Shown: piece after piece, positions 6,384 through 13,858 of the stretch | How the letters are laid out: each line of letters starts with the position of its first letter | How positions within the stretch are numbered: position 1 is the stretch's first letter | Assembly (NCBI GenBank): GCA_905203645.1 | Contig: CAJKWP010000023.1 | Location: 1 to 16,116, forward strand | DNA length: 16,116 bases | Reading direction: 5' to 3' | DNA from: an uncultured Christensenella sp. | GTDB lineage: Bacteria > Bacillota > Clostridia > Christensenellales > UBA1242 | The notes under the pieces: generated by a model | The model's database searches: none | What the model saw: only the letters and a program-made list of their open reading frames with translations | Told to the model about the DNA's origin: nothing | Translations under genes and position numbers: made by a program

Positions 6384-7211
6384 TTATACGAACTGTGCAT
6401 ATTGTCTTTTTCTTATCCTGTCAAGTTCTTTGTATATGTAATTATACTGTGGATACAACTTTTTCATAAATTCCTCTTCGTCTGTCTTGATTCTATGGTG
6501 CCACTTTTTGGTAAGAGGAACCTTTCCTTCTCTGGTGGAGCAAACATGATGTATTATACAATTTTTATGATATTTATACGAATTGTATCGTTTGCTTATT
6601 AATTTCTTTTTTCTGCAAGCGGTATTAAGCGCGCTCATATCAATATACCAGTAATATTTTTTTTCACAACACAACTTGCAAGCTTTTTTAAAGGTGCCGG
6701 ATTCTCGAATCTTTTTCATGTTCAAAAGCATAACGCCGCTTTGCAAATATTTAGATAATCTGTAAATATCGCGTCTTCCTGCCATCTCTACATTATCGAC
6801 ATCAATATTCCAAAGTTCTTTCACGTCGCCAACAAAAATTGTATCAGCATCCAAATATATTACTTTATCAGGTATTTCTGGCACAAGGTCAGCCAAAAGT
6901 CTGACCGTCACATAGTATGAATAATACTTGTTGTTCAAGTTTGGTCCCTTTAACAGGTATTTTCTGAACAAATCTGAAACGTCAATGGATTTAAACGTGC
7001 TCTTTGGGTTTGCTTCTTTCAAAATTTTTTCACAAAGAGCATCTTCTTTCTCCGTAAATTTTTTACCCTTTTTATTATATTCGGGTACTTCAACCGTAAG
7101 ATTAATGACGTTTAATTCCGCTTTTGTGTGATTGGCAAGAGAAATTAAAGACAGAACCAGTTGTACAAGGAACTTTTTATCGACACAATAATAAACATTG
7201 ATTTTTTCCAT
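6384..7211 (-). CDS. Glycosyltransferase family 8 (GT-A fold)
   Basis: A 275-residue cytosolic transferase of the galactosyl/glucosyl GT8 type, presumably adding a sugar to a surface glycan. The metal-binding DXD is VIYLDADT (D121, D123). The family signature QSGVMLLNM lies at 157-165 and a C-terminal IIHH...KKWHH segment at 219-239, the usual position of the substrate-closing loop. The start is the ATG at 7211, with GAGG 8 bases upstream; a TTG at 7241 would extend it by 10 residues but lacks a ribosome site. It begins 26 bases after gmhA and is the last gene of the heptose operon. Donor and acceptor cannot be told from sequence. Confidence 0.88.
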   Translation of the reverse strand: MEKINVYYCVDKKFLVQLVLSLISLANHTKAELNVINLTVEVPEYNKKGKKFTEKEDALCEKILKEANPKSTFKSIDVSDLFRKYLLKGPNLNNKYYSYYVTVRLLADLVPEIPDKVIYLDADTIFVGDVKELWNIDVDNVEMAGRRDIYRLSKYLQSGVMLLNMKKIRESGTFKKACKLCCEKKYYWYIDMSALNTACRKKKLISKRYNSYKYHKNCIIHHVCSTREGKVPLTKKWHHRIKTDEEEFMKKLYPQYNYIYKELDRIRKRQYAQFV

Positions 7212-7237
7212 TAGTTTTACCTCATATTTACCATCAA

Positions 7238-7885
7238 TCAATCTTCAAAAATTTCACTTTCAAGCGCCAAACACAAAAGATGATAAATTTGAATGTGTTT
7301 TTCTTGTATTTTGTAGACTATGTTTTCGGGTGCATTTATCAAAATGTCTGACAAATGTTTGAGCTTACCGCCCCCCTTACCCGTCATTGCAATTACACTT
7401 AAACCTTTGGTCTTTGCCAACTGAACAGCATAGCATACGTTTTTTGAATTTCCGCTTGTAGAAATTGCAATAAGAATATCGCCATCATCGCCAAGAGCGT
7501 TAACCTGTTGGGCAAATATCATTTTTTCATTGCAATCATTTAAATATGCTGTATTAAATGCACAAAATGACGTTAAAGGAATGCACTTTATTCCACCTTG
7601 AATACTGTCTGCTATCAAAGCTCCTTCCTCACCATAGGCAGAAACCAATTTTTCTCTTAGATCCTTTGGCGTGCTTCTTTTAAGAGCAAAAGATTTTAAA
7701 AGCTCACCTGCTATGTGTTCACTGTCAGCTGCGCTTCCGCCGTTTCCACAAACAAGTATTTTCTTACCCGCCTTAATACAATCTACAAGCACGTTTATCG
7801 ATTGCAAAATTGACTCTTTTAAACACTCCAATTCTTTCTTTTCATCAAAAAATTCCATAATAATGTTTTGGGTTCTACCTTTCAT
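7238..7885 (-). CDS. gmhA: D-sedoheptulose-7-phosphate isomerase
   Basis: A 215-residue SIS-domain enzyme converting sedoheptulose 7-phosphate to D-glycero-D-manno-heptose 7-phosphate, the first step of activated heptose synthesis. CGNGGSAADSEHIAGEL (46-62) holds the putative metal ligands H57 and E61. STSGNS (142-147) is the phosphate site. QEKHIQIYH (194-202) supplies Q194 and H202, at the same 8-residue spacing as in known GmhA. About 20 residues longer than E. coli GmhA. AGGAGAGAATT precedes the ATG, which overlaps the previous stop (ATGA). Because HddA and HddC-type partners sit next door, the product probably goes to the GDP-heptose branch. Confidence 0.94.
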   Translation of the reverse strand: MKGRTQNIIMEFFDEKKELECLKESILQSINVLVDCIKAGKKILVCGNGGSAADSEHIAGELLKSFALKRSTPKDLREKLVSAYGEEGALIADSIQGGIKCIPLTSFCAFNTAYLNDCNEKMIFAQQVNALGDDGDILIAISTSGNSKNVCYAVQLAKTKGLSVIAMTGKGGGKLKHLSDILINAPENIVYKIQEKHIQIYHLLCLALESEIFED

Positions 7886-9183
7886 AATTCTCTCCTACTT
7901 TTAAAAAAATATTTTACTGCATCTACCAAATTTTTAGCATCATACGTAGCTTTGATTTTTTGTTCTTCTTCGAGTTTTGATGGAACTCTGATACTGGGAA
8001 TACCAGCATTTAAAGCGGTTTGTACATCAACGTTTGAATCTCCAATTACAACGCAATCGTGAACGTTTAAATTAAAATCTTTGGCAGCTTGCTCTATCAA
8101 ACCAATTTTAGGTTTGCGACAATTGCAATTGATTTTCAAACTTTCGACTTCACCCGCATAACCCTTATGGGGATGATGCGGACAATAATATCTTCCGTCA
8201 ACATATACGCCTTTATGCCCAAGCTCACTTTCAAGTTTATTGAATATATTTTCCACTTCCTCAAATGTGCATTCTCCGCGGGCAATCACCGGCTGATTGG
8301 ATATTATAATTGCCAGATATTGACTTTCATTGACAAGTTTTAACGCTTCGACCGCATCGTCTACCAACACCAAATCTTCAGGACACCTTACAAAGCCACA
8401 ATATTTATTCAATGTCCCATCTCTGTCAAAGAAAATCGCTTTTTGTTTATTTCTCAAACACTTTTTTTGAACAATTCCACGTTGCAAATCGTGCAGTCCG
8501 GCAAAATATCTTTCAGGCGTTCCAACATCTTTTATGTATTCAGACGATTTATAAGCAACGACCTTTTTTCCATCTTCAATCAATTTTTTGATAAAATCGT
8601 TTTCCATTGAAACGACTTTTGGTTTATCAAAAAAGTATAGAGCAGATGGATTTATAATAAAAAATCCGGCATTTACATTGTTTTTGTAAAAATAATTTCT
8701 TTCCGTTCCCTTTTTGTCAATTTTTATAATCTTGTTATTTTCATCGACTATAACAAGGTCACTGTCATAAGGATGGCAATTTGGATGAACCAAAAGAGTT
8801 GCAATCGCATTATTTTTTTTATGAAATTTAAGCATGCGGGAAACGTCAATATCAAAAAGCGCATCCCCCATGCAGACGATGAAATCGTCAGTTAGTTTGT
8901 TTTTAAGATAATATAACGCTCCTCCAGAGCCAAGTGGCTTGTCTTCAATTATGTAATTTATTTTTATTCCAAACTTTTCACCGTTACCAAAATAATCTAT
9001 TATGGTTTGATACAAGAATCCAACCGAAATAAACACTTCGTCAACACCGTTTCTTTTTAAACTGTCGATAGCATGAAGCAGAAGTGGTTTGCCGTCCAAC
9101 TGAACCATTGGTTTTGGTAAAACATTTTTTGTTATTTCAACAAGTCTCGTACCCTTGCCACCAGCCATAATAAGTGCTTTCAT
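7882..9183 (-). CDS. hddC-gmhB: Fused heptose-1-phosphate nucleotidyltransferase (HddC-type) and heptose bisphosphate phosphatase (GmhB-type)
   Basis: A 433-residue two-enzyme fusion. Residues 1 to about 235 are a sugar-phosphate nucleotidyltransferase with GGKGTRL (8-14), the PKPM segment (23-26), CMGDALF with metal ligand D107, and NAGFFI (171-176). Residues about 246-430 are a HAD phosphatase of the GmhB type: FFDRDGTLN with nucleophile D253 and D255, SNQPVIARG (295-303), the zinc ligands C334, H336, C353 and C355, RKPKIG (356-361) and GDSNVD (381-386). The phosphatase removes the 7-phosphate of heptose 1,7-bisphosphate, and the transferase activates the 1-phosphate. GDP rather than ADP is inferred from the HddA/HddC gene set. 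AGGAG overlaps the stop of hddA, with 8 bases between genes. Confidence 0.9.
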   Translation of the reverse strand: MKALIMAGGKGTRLVEITKNVLPKPMVQLDGKPLLLHAIDSLKRNGVDEVFISVGFLYQTIIDYFGNGEKFGIKINYIIEDKPLGSGGALYYLKNKLTDDFIVCMGDALFDIDVSRMLKFHKKNNAIATLLVHPNCHPYDSDLVIVDENNKIIKIDKKGTERNYFYKNNVNAGFFIINPSALYFFDKPKVVSMENDFIKKLIEDGKKVVAYKSSEYIKDVGTPERYFAGLHDLQRGIVQKKCLRNKQKAIFFDRDGTLNKYCGFVRCPEDLVLVDDAVEALKLVNESQYLAIIISNQPVIARGECTFEEVENIFNKLESELGHKGVYVDGRYYCPHHPHKGYAGEVESLKINCNCRKPKIGLIEQAAKDFNLNVHDCVVIGDSNVDVQTALNAGIPSIRVPSKLEEEQKIKATYDAKNLVDAVKYFFKSRREL

Positions 9184-9191
9184 TTATACTC

Positions 9192-10250
9192 CTAATCTGT
9201 TATCCAGCTTTCCGTACCGTTTTTTGAAAACTTGATCGTATAAACCTTGCCAGGTAATTTTTCCATAGCATAAATCAATTTTTGTCTGTTGATAGGGTCG
9301 CAATATAACATCAAGAACCCACCACCACCAGCACCAGACACTTTAACAGCTTCCGCACCATTTTCCAAAGCATAGTTAATTGTCTGTTCAAGGTGTTTGT
9401 TTGAAATAATGCTTGAAGTTTTCTTTTTATATTCCCAAGCTCGTTTCAAACAATCCGCAAAACCTGTAAAATTACCCATAAGAACACATTCTTTCATCTG
9501 GTGTGCCGATTCTTTCAAAGATTTCATTGCGTCCATTGTTTCAGTTTTTTTCTCAGAAGTTCTGGCAATTTGATCATTGATGATGTTTTTAGCGAGTTCT
9601 TTTTGTTGATCTGCAGACTTTCTGCTGGTGCCACTGTAATACAAAAGTATTGAACATTCAAGTTCGTTTATAATACTTTTGTCAAGTCTAAGCGAATTGA
9701 CAACCGTAGTCCCATCAGTTTTGAACTCCATCAAATTAAACCCGCCAAAAACAGCGGCATATTGGTCCTGCTTACCACCGGTTAGTTTAAGATCTTCTCT
9801 TTCAATTTCATAAGCAAGTTTAGCTTTTTGATAATCTGTAAGTCCCAGTGAAAGCCACTTGTTATAAGCTTCCAAAATAGCAACAACCATGGTTGATGAC
9901 GTTCCAAGTCCGGATCCAATTGGTGCATCGTTACTTGTACTCATTACAAATGAAAGAGGTTTGCCCCCGTTGTAATCTTTTACAATTCGATTGTAAATTC
10001 CTTTATGAAGAATAAGGGTGTTGTCATCGTCAATTTCAAGAAATGGTACACTTTCGGTATCAATGTCGTTTTTGTTGTCATAGGAAATTATCTTTATCCT
10101 GTTGTCATTTGTTGGAATAATAGTGCAATATGCATACATTCCAATCGCAGCATTAAATACAACTCCGCCAAACTGGTCGCTGTATGATGGCAAATCCGTT
10201 CCACCCCCTGCAAGTCCAATTCTAAGGGGTGCTCTACTTCTTATTTTCAT
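9192..10250 (-). CDS. hddA: D-glycero-alpha-D-manno-heptose-7-phosphate kinase (GHMP kinase)
   Basis: A 352-residue GHMP-family kinase that phosphorylates C1 of heptose 7-phosphate to the alpha-1,7-bisphosphate. The N-terminal RAPLRIGLAGGGTDLP (6-21) is diagnostic of the HddA branch. The ATP-binding loop is PIGSGLGTSS (110-119), GGKQDQYAAVFGG (158-170) follows, and the C-terminal GHMP motif is SGAGGGGFL (305-313). GGAGG lies upstream of the ATG; the gene overlaps the preceding glycosyltransferase by 17 bases, so the two are coupled. Fucokinase-like and LmbP-like relatives share this N-terminus, but gmhA and gmhB next door make the heptose role likely. Confidence 0.91.
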   Translation of the reverse strand: MKIRSRAPLRIGLAGGGTDLPSYSDQFGGVVFNAAIGMYAYCTIIPTNDNRIKIISYDNKNDIDTESVPFLEIDDDNTLILHKGIYNRIVKDYNGGKPLSFVMSTSNDAPIGSGLGTSSTMVVAILEAYNKWLSLGLTDYQKAKLAYEIEREDLKLTGGKQDQYAAVFGGFNLMEFKTDGTTVVNSLRLDKSIINELECSILLYYSGTSRKSADQQKELAKNIINDQIARTSEKKTETMDAMKSLKESAHQMKECVLMGNFTGFADCLKRAWEYKKKTSSIISNKHLEQTINYALENGAEAVKVSGAGGGGFLMLYCDPINRQKLIYAMEKLPGKVYTIKFSKNGTESWITD

Positions 10251-11445
10251 TTTTCTTTTCCTCCACTATTTCTGTAAGTCGCTTTAAAAGTGCATCCGTG
10301 CATTCTTTCCACGATATATACAAATCTTTGCTTGCATTTTTTCCGATTTCTTTCAATTTTCTTCTGTCTTCAACCGCTTCACAAATTTTGCAAGCATAAC
10401 TTTCAACATCATCGTCGGACAAAAAGCCATTAACCCCGTCTGTAACGTCGAAGCCAGCACAAGAGTTTTTTATAAACAAGCCGGGTGTTTGATAACCAGC
10501 ACACTCGACCTTAACCAACCCAAAGTTGTCATAAATTGACGGAAAAAGCAACAGGTCAGCTCTGGCCAAAAGTTGAGGAAATAGGCTTCGTTCCAAAAAG
10601 CCGGTAAAAACAACGACCTCTGAAAGATCAAGCTTCTTGGTTAAATTTTTCAAGTCGTTTATTTCAAATCCCTTACCAACGACAAAAAATTTAAACTTTA
10701 TACCTTTTTCCTTGACCAATTTTAACGATTTTAAAATAAAATCAATTCGTTTCAATTTCATAACTCGCCCGACATAAATAAGAACAAGTTCGTCTTTGTC
10801 AAGGTTAAAAGATTGATTTGCTTTTATAGACAATTCATCTACGTTGTCACATTTTTTAAGGTCTGTGCCAAAAGGAAGATATGTAATTTTGCCTTTATAA
10901 CCAAAAGATCTGCATTGTTCTGCAACAACAGGTGAGCAAACGAAAACTTCGTCGCATTCGTTATATAATTCACCCATTTTTTGTACCATTTTTTCTGCGA
11001 TAAAATCAGACTTCGTTACGTCTTTAAATATCGGTCTCATGTTTGAGTGAAATGTCGCCACAATCGGAATATTTTTTTTCTTTGCAATTTTCAAAGCAAA
11101 TTTTCCCATTCCAAACATACTGTGTACATGAATGATATCAAAATCAGCATTTAGGGCAAATTGTTTGATTTTTTCATCCAATTTTGGCAATGCACAATAT
11201 TGATTCAAAATTGGGACGTGCATTGATTTGCATCGTTTTATTTTGTAAGGAAAATTGTCTTTGTATCCCTTTTTGTTTTTTGGAACAACAGCTGTTACAT
11301 CCGACATTTCATTCAAATTCAAGCAATAATTGTGCATACAATTGATGACGCCGTCTACGTCCGGCAGATACACGTCCATCGCTTCCATGATTTTTATTTT
11401 ATCCATTTTGTTCTCTGACATTTTTATATTTTTTTGTAAAATCAT
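10234..11445 (-). CDS. Glycosyltransferase family 4 (GT-B fold)
   Basis: A 403-residue transferase, first gene of the heptose operon. The N-terminal domain has the DGV loop (31-33) and HVHSMFGMGKFALKIAKKK (106-124), like bacterial diacylglycerol or mannosyl GT4 enzymes. The donor domain starts near IYVGRVMKLKRIDF (223-236), and PSIYDNFGLVKVECAG (302-317) is the donor-binding E-x7-E motif with the first Glu replaced by D306 (E314 kept). ATGs at 11445, 11421 and 11406 are all possible: none has a strong ribosome site, but AGAGAA before 11406 is the best and would give 390 residues. A lipid or lipid-linked acceptor at the membrane is plausible. The donor sugar is unknown. Confidence 0.87.
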   Translation of the reverse strand: MILQKNIKMSENKMDKIKIMEAMDVYLPDVDGVINCMHNYCLNLNEMSDVTAVVPKNKKGYKDNFPYKIKRCKSMHVPILNQYCALPKLDEKIKQFALNADFDIIHVHSMFGMGKFALKIAKKKNIPIVATFHSNMRPIFKDVTKSDFIAEKMVQKMGELYNECDEVFVCSPVVAEQCRSFGYKGKITYLPFGTDLKKCDNVDELSIKANQSFNLDKDELVLIYVGRVMKLKRIDFILKSLKLVKEKGIKFKFFVVGKGFEINDLKNLTKKLDLSEVVVFTGFLERSLFPQLLARADLLLFPSIYDNFGLVKVECAGYQTPGLFIKNSCAGFDVTDGVNGFLSDDDVESYACKICEAVEDRRKLKEIGKNASKDLYISWKECTDALLKRLTEIVEEKKNENKK

Positions 11446-11595
11446 AAGTTTTGTCTGAAAGCGACGTGATCAATTTCAGACAATACTGATGATAATCCCA
11501 ACAAGGAGGTGCAAAATTTAAATTTTGCAAGTTCGTTAGCAAATGATTTGCGAGCAAAATGAGCAAATCAACATCTCATAAGTTCATACCAATAC
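11446..11595 (-). promoter_or_regulatory. Structured 5' leader of the GT4-heptose operon
   Basis: About 145 bases of leader carry several inverted repeats: a perfect 9-bp pair TGTCTGAAA (11452-11460) and TTTCAGACA (11474-11482); an 18-bp perfect palindrome GCAAAATTTAAATTTTGC (11511-11528); and GATTTGC (11545-11551) with GCAAATC (11563-11569). The ATTTGC at 11546-11551 can also pair with GCAAAT at 11539-11544, so the structures compete. Between them the RNA contains CACCTCCTT (plus 11504-11512), matching the anti-Shine-Dalgarno core. No known riboswitch class is recognised. Confidence 0.45.
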
Positions 11596-11596
11596 A

Positions 11597-11625
11597 ATAA
11601 TATCACAGACAAAAGAAAAATACAA
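11597..11625 (-). promoter_or_regulatory. Promoter of the GT4-heptose operon
   Basis: Minus-strand -35 TTGTAT (plus 11620-11625), a 17-bp spacer, and -10 TATTAT (11597-11602) preceded by extended-10 TGTGA. The start would be near 11590, giving a leader of about 145 bases. Confidence 0.65.
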
Positions 11626-11683
11626 GCGTTTGAATGCTTTTAACAAATTTACAAATGCTCAAGATTTGATACCACATAATTTG

Positions 11684-11716
11684 AAAAAAAACAATCTGAC
11701 ATAATATGTCAAATTG
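11684..11716 (-). terminator. Terminator of the ferredoxin-ppx-htrA-mreB operon
   Basis: The minus strand forms an 11-bp stem with one T-G wobble and a 3-base loop (plus 11692-11716, centred on TGACATATTATGTCA), followed by eight T (plus 11684-11691). It lies 38 bases past the stop of the MreB-like gene and separates this operon from the heptose operon. Confidence 0.9.
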
Positions 11717-11754
11717 TATGCAAAAGTTTTTTTTAAAAAATTCTCAAACTGTTC

Positions 11755-12753
11755 TCAGATAAATTGTTTCAAGATTTCTTTGTTGGAAAGAAGTATTGAA
11801 CCACCTATGATGCAAGCATTTTCGCAGTCGTCAGTCATTTTGATTGGCAGTGTCAATTTTGATTTGAAATATTCTTCTACTCCAGCGATTTTCGACATTC
11901 CGCCGCTCAAAATTATTCCGTTTTGTTTTATCCATGCAAGTTGATTTTCATCAAGCATATTGAGTGTTGTTTCGACAAGTTTTAAAATTTCGTCCAAATA
12001 TGGCATTATAACTTCTTTCAAGTCGCTTGCATAGACCATTGTTGTTATTGTGCTGTCAATCGAAGGTTCATATACTTGAATTTTCATGCTTGAAATATCA
12101 TTGTCATAGAACGAAGCAAGTTCAACCTTAATATCTTCCGCCAAAAATGCTGGCAATTCAAGTTTGTATTTTTTTTGTACAAGTTCAATCAAAGAGAGGT
12201 TTATGTTTCTGCTTCCGAATGGCAAAGTTGCCCCAAAATTGACACCTTCAAAATCGACCAAGGCAACATCGACATAGTTTCCGCCCATATCGATTACAAA
12301 GTTATTTTTCGAAAACTTTTTCATGTCATTTGCCAGTGCAACAAGGTAAACACCCGATACAAAAGCGACATTTTCAATTCCGCACGCATAAAACAAATTG
12401 CGATATTGTTGTTTGTCATTTTGATTGAGTCCGCAACAAGTGCAAAGCACACATGACAATTCTTTCAAAAACTTTTTTTTTACATCTGCTTTTTTCAAAA
12501 AGTGTGAAATTAGAAGTTTTGCGTATTCTTCATTGGCAACTGTGCCATCAGAAAATGGTGAAAAAACGTAAATATTGGGGTCGTTTATACGCTCAAGTTT
12601 TTCAGCTTCAGTACCAAATGCCTTGACAGTTATTTTTTCATCTTTTTTTGAAACAGCCAAAACAGAGCGCTCTTTTAAAACAAGCCCTCCATTTTTTTTG
12701 TATAGTGCAAAATAAGTTCCACCAATTTCAATCAAAAAGTTGTAATCAGCCAT
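11755..12753 (-). CDS. Divergent MreB-like actin-fold protein
   Basis: A 332-residue actin-fold protein close in length and plan to MreB/Mbl. It aligns by pattern with MreB at the N-terminal strand (FLIEIGGTYF, 6-15), DGTVANEEYA (69-78), the phosphate-2 loop VIDMGGNYVDVAL (153-165), FGSRNINLSLIELVQKKY (179-196) and AEDIKVELAS (205-214), and the adenosine motif IILSGGMSKIAGVEEY (280-295). The differences are notable: the DxGT phosphate-1 motif is E9-I-G-G-T, and the region where MreB has EEPxAAAIG with its catalytic Glu reads FVSGVYLVALA (131-141). ATP hydrolysis is therefore doubtful; binding may remain. It starts 4 bases after the protease gene. It might be a cell-shape paralogue or scaffold; function unproven. 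Confidence 0.8.
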   Translation of the reverse strand: MADYNFLIEIGGTYFALYKKNGGLVLKERSVLAVSKKDEKITVKAFGTEAEKLERINDPNIYVFSPFSDGTVANEEYAKLLISHFLKKADVKKKFLKELSCVLCTCCGLNQNDKQQYRNLFYACGIENVAFVSGVYLVALANDMKKFSKNNFVIDMGGNYVDVALVDFEGVNFGATLPFGSRNINLSLIELVQKKYKLELPAFLAEDIKVELASFYDNDISSMKIQVYEPSIDSTITTMVYASDLKEVIMPYLDEILKLVETTLNMLDENQLAWIKQNGIILSGGMSKIAGVEEYFKSKLTLPIKMTDDCENACIIGGSILLSNKEILKQFI

Positions 12754-12757
12754 AATT

Positions 12758-13837
12758 TCATCCCAAAGTAATATCTATTGTTTGGCGAACAATTCCCCTT
12801 ATAATTGTAAATGTTACAGTATCACCCTTGTTTGCCTTCAAAAGTGGTATTAACATATCGTTTCTTATGTCGATAGTATAAGTAGTATCGCCGATTTTTA
12901 CCGCTTCGATAATATCATCAACTTTGAATTTGCCAACAGAGGCACTGTTTTCTGTGATATCAGTAACTTTCATGCCCTTGCCTTCAAAATAATATGATGA
13001 ATATTCGGATTGATAGCGGTCAACTGCAGAAATTCCAACAACTGGTGTTTGCCACTTGTTTGATGTTTGGTCACCAGCAACAACCTTGTCAATCACAAGC
13101 ATAACTGGATAAATTGGAACAGCAAAGAAAAGCGAATTCGCTTCATCATTGCCCAAAGTGTTAAGTCCAATCAATTTGCCCGTCATATCAAACAAAGGTC
13201 CTCCACTGTTTCCGTGATTTATTGGTGCAGTATGTTGAATAAGATTTTCGTAAACTACGCCGTCTGAATAACTTATTCTGCCTTGAGTTGAACTTACATA
13301 ACCCAAAGTTGACGTATTTTGAAGTGAAAAATCAACTGGCGTACCGATTGCAATAACTTGTTCAAGTGATTTGAGTTTGCTTTCAGTTTCTATGAAACGG
13401 TCAGCCATTTGAACATAAGGCAAATTTATACATTCACACTTTATTATGGCGCAATCCAAGTTTACGTTGTACCAAAGCAAAGATGCATTGTGTGCAGTTT
13501 CACTTTTGTTGTGATAAACTTCGATTTTGTAATTTGCTGTTGATGCAGCGGTCGAGATTACGTGATAATTTGTTGCAATATATCCACCACTTGCAACTGC
13601 AACCCCGCTTCCAAACGAAACTTCTTCACCTGTACGACGGTTTGTGATAAAAATTGTTACCACTGCGTCGATACTTGCTTCAACAATTTCAGTTGCAGTT
13701 GAATTTGGTGCAACTGTAATTGGTGTTGTAAATGTGTTTGTAGGCACTGGTTTTGGGAAAATCGAAAATGTGCATCCACCAAAGGTGCAAGCGGAAATAA
13801 CCAACATAAACAACAATGTTAAAAATTTTTTTTTCAT
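12758..13837 (-). CDS. HtrA/DegP-type serine protease, predicted lipoprotein, with PDZ domain
   Basis: A 359-residue exported trypsin-fold protease. The N-terminus MKKKFLTLLFMLVISAC is a lipoprotein signal: ISAC (C17) is a good lipobox, and FGGC (C22) a second possibility. A Pro/Thr-rich linker (29-46) leads to the protease domain with triad H92 (TNYHVIS), D128 (VNLDCAI) and S211 (GNSGGPL). A single C-terminal PDZ domain covers about 265-355. The ATG at 13837 follows TTTGGGGGAATTGATT; a TTG 5 codons upstream lies inside this ribosome site and is rejected. Likely role: folding quality control or regulated cleavage at the outer membrane face. Most Bacillota HtrA proteins use an N-terminal membrane helix, so lipid anchoring is less usual. 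Confidence 0.92.
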   Translation of the reverse strand: MKKKFLTLLFMLVISACTFGGCTFSIFPKPVPTNTFTTPITVAPNSTATEIVEASIDAVVTIFITNRRTGEEVSFGSGVAVASGGYIATNYHVISTAASTANYKIEVYHNKSETAHNASLLWYNVNLDCAIIKCECINLPYVQMADRFIETESKLKSLEQVIAIGTPVDFSLQNTSTLGYVSSTQGRISYSDGVVYENLIQHTAPINHGNSGGPLFDMTGKLIGLNTLGNDEANSLFFAVPIYPVMLVIDKVVAGDQTSNKWQTPVVGISAVDRYQSEYSSYYFEGKGMKVTDITENSASVGKFKVDDIIEAVKIGDTTYTIDIRNDMLIPLLKANKGDTVTFTIIRGIVRQTIDITLG

Positions 13838-13858
13838 AATCAATTCCCCCAAATCGGA

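Noticed and set aside
11504..11512. Plus-strand AAGGAGGTG as the ribosome site of a plus-strand gene
   Set aside because: Only very short frames follow it, and no start lies at a suitable distance.
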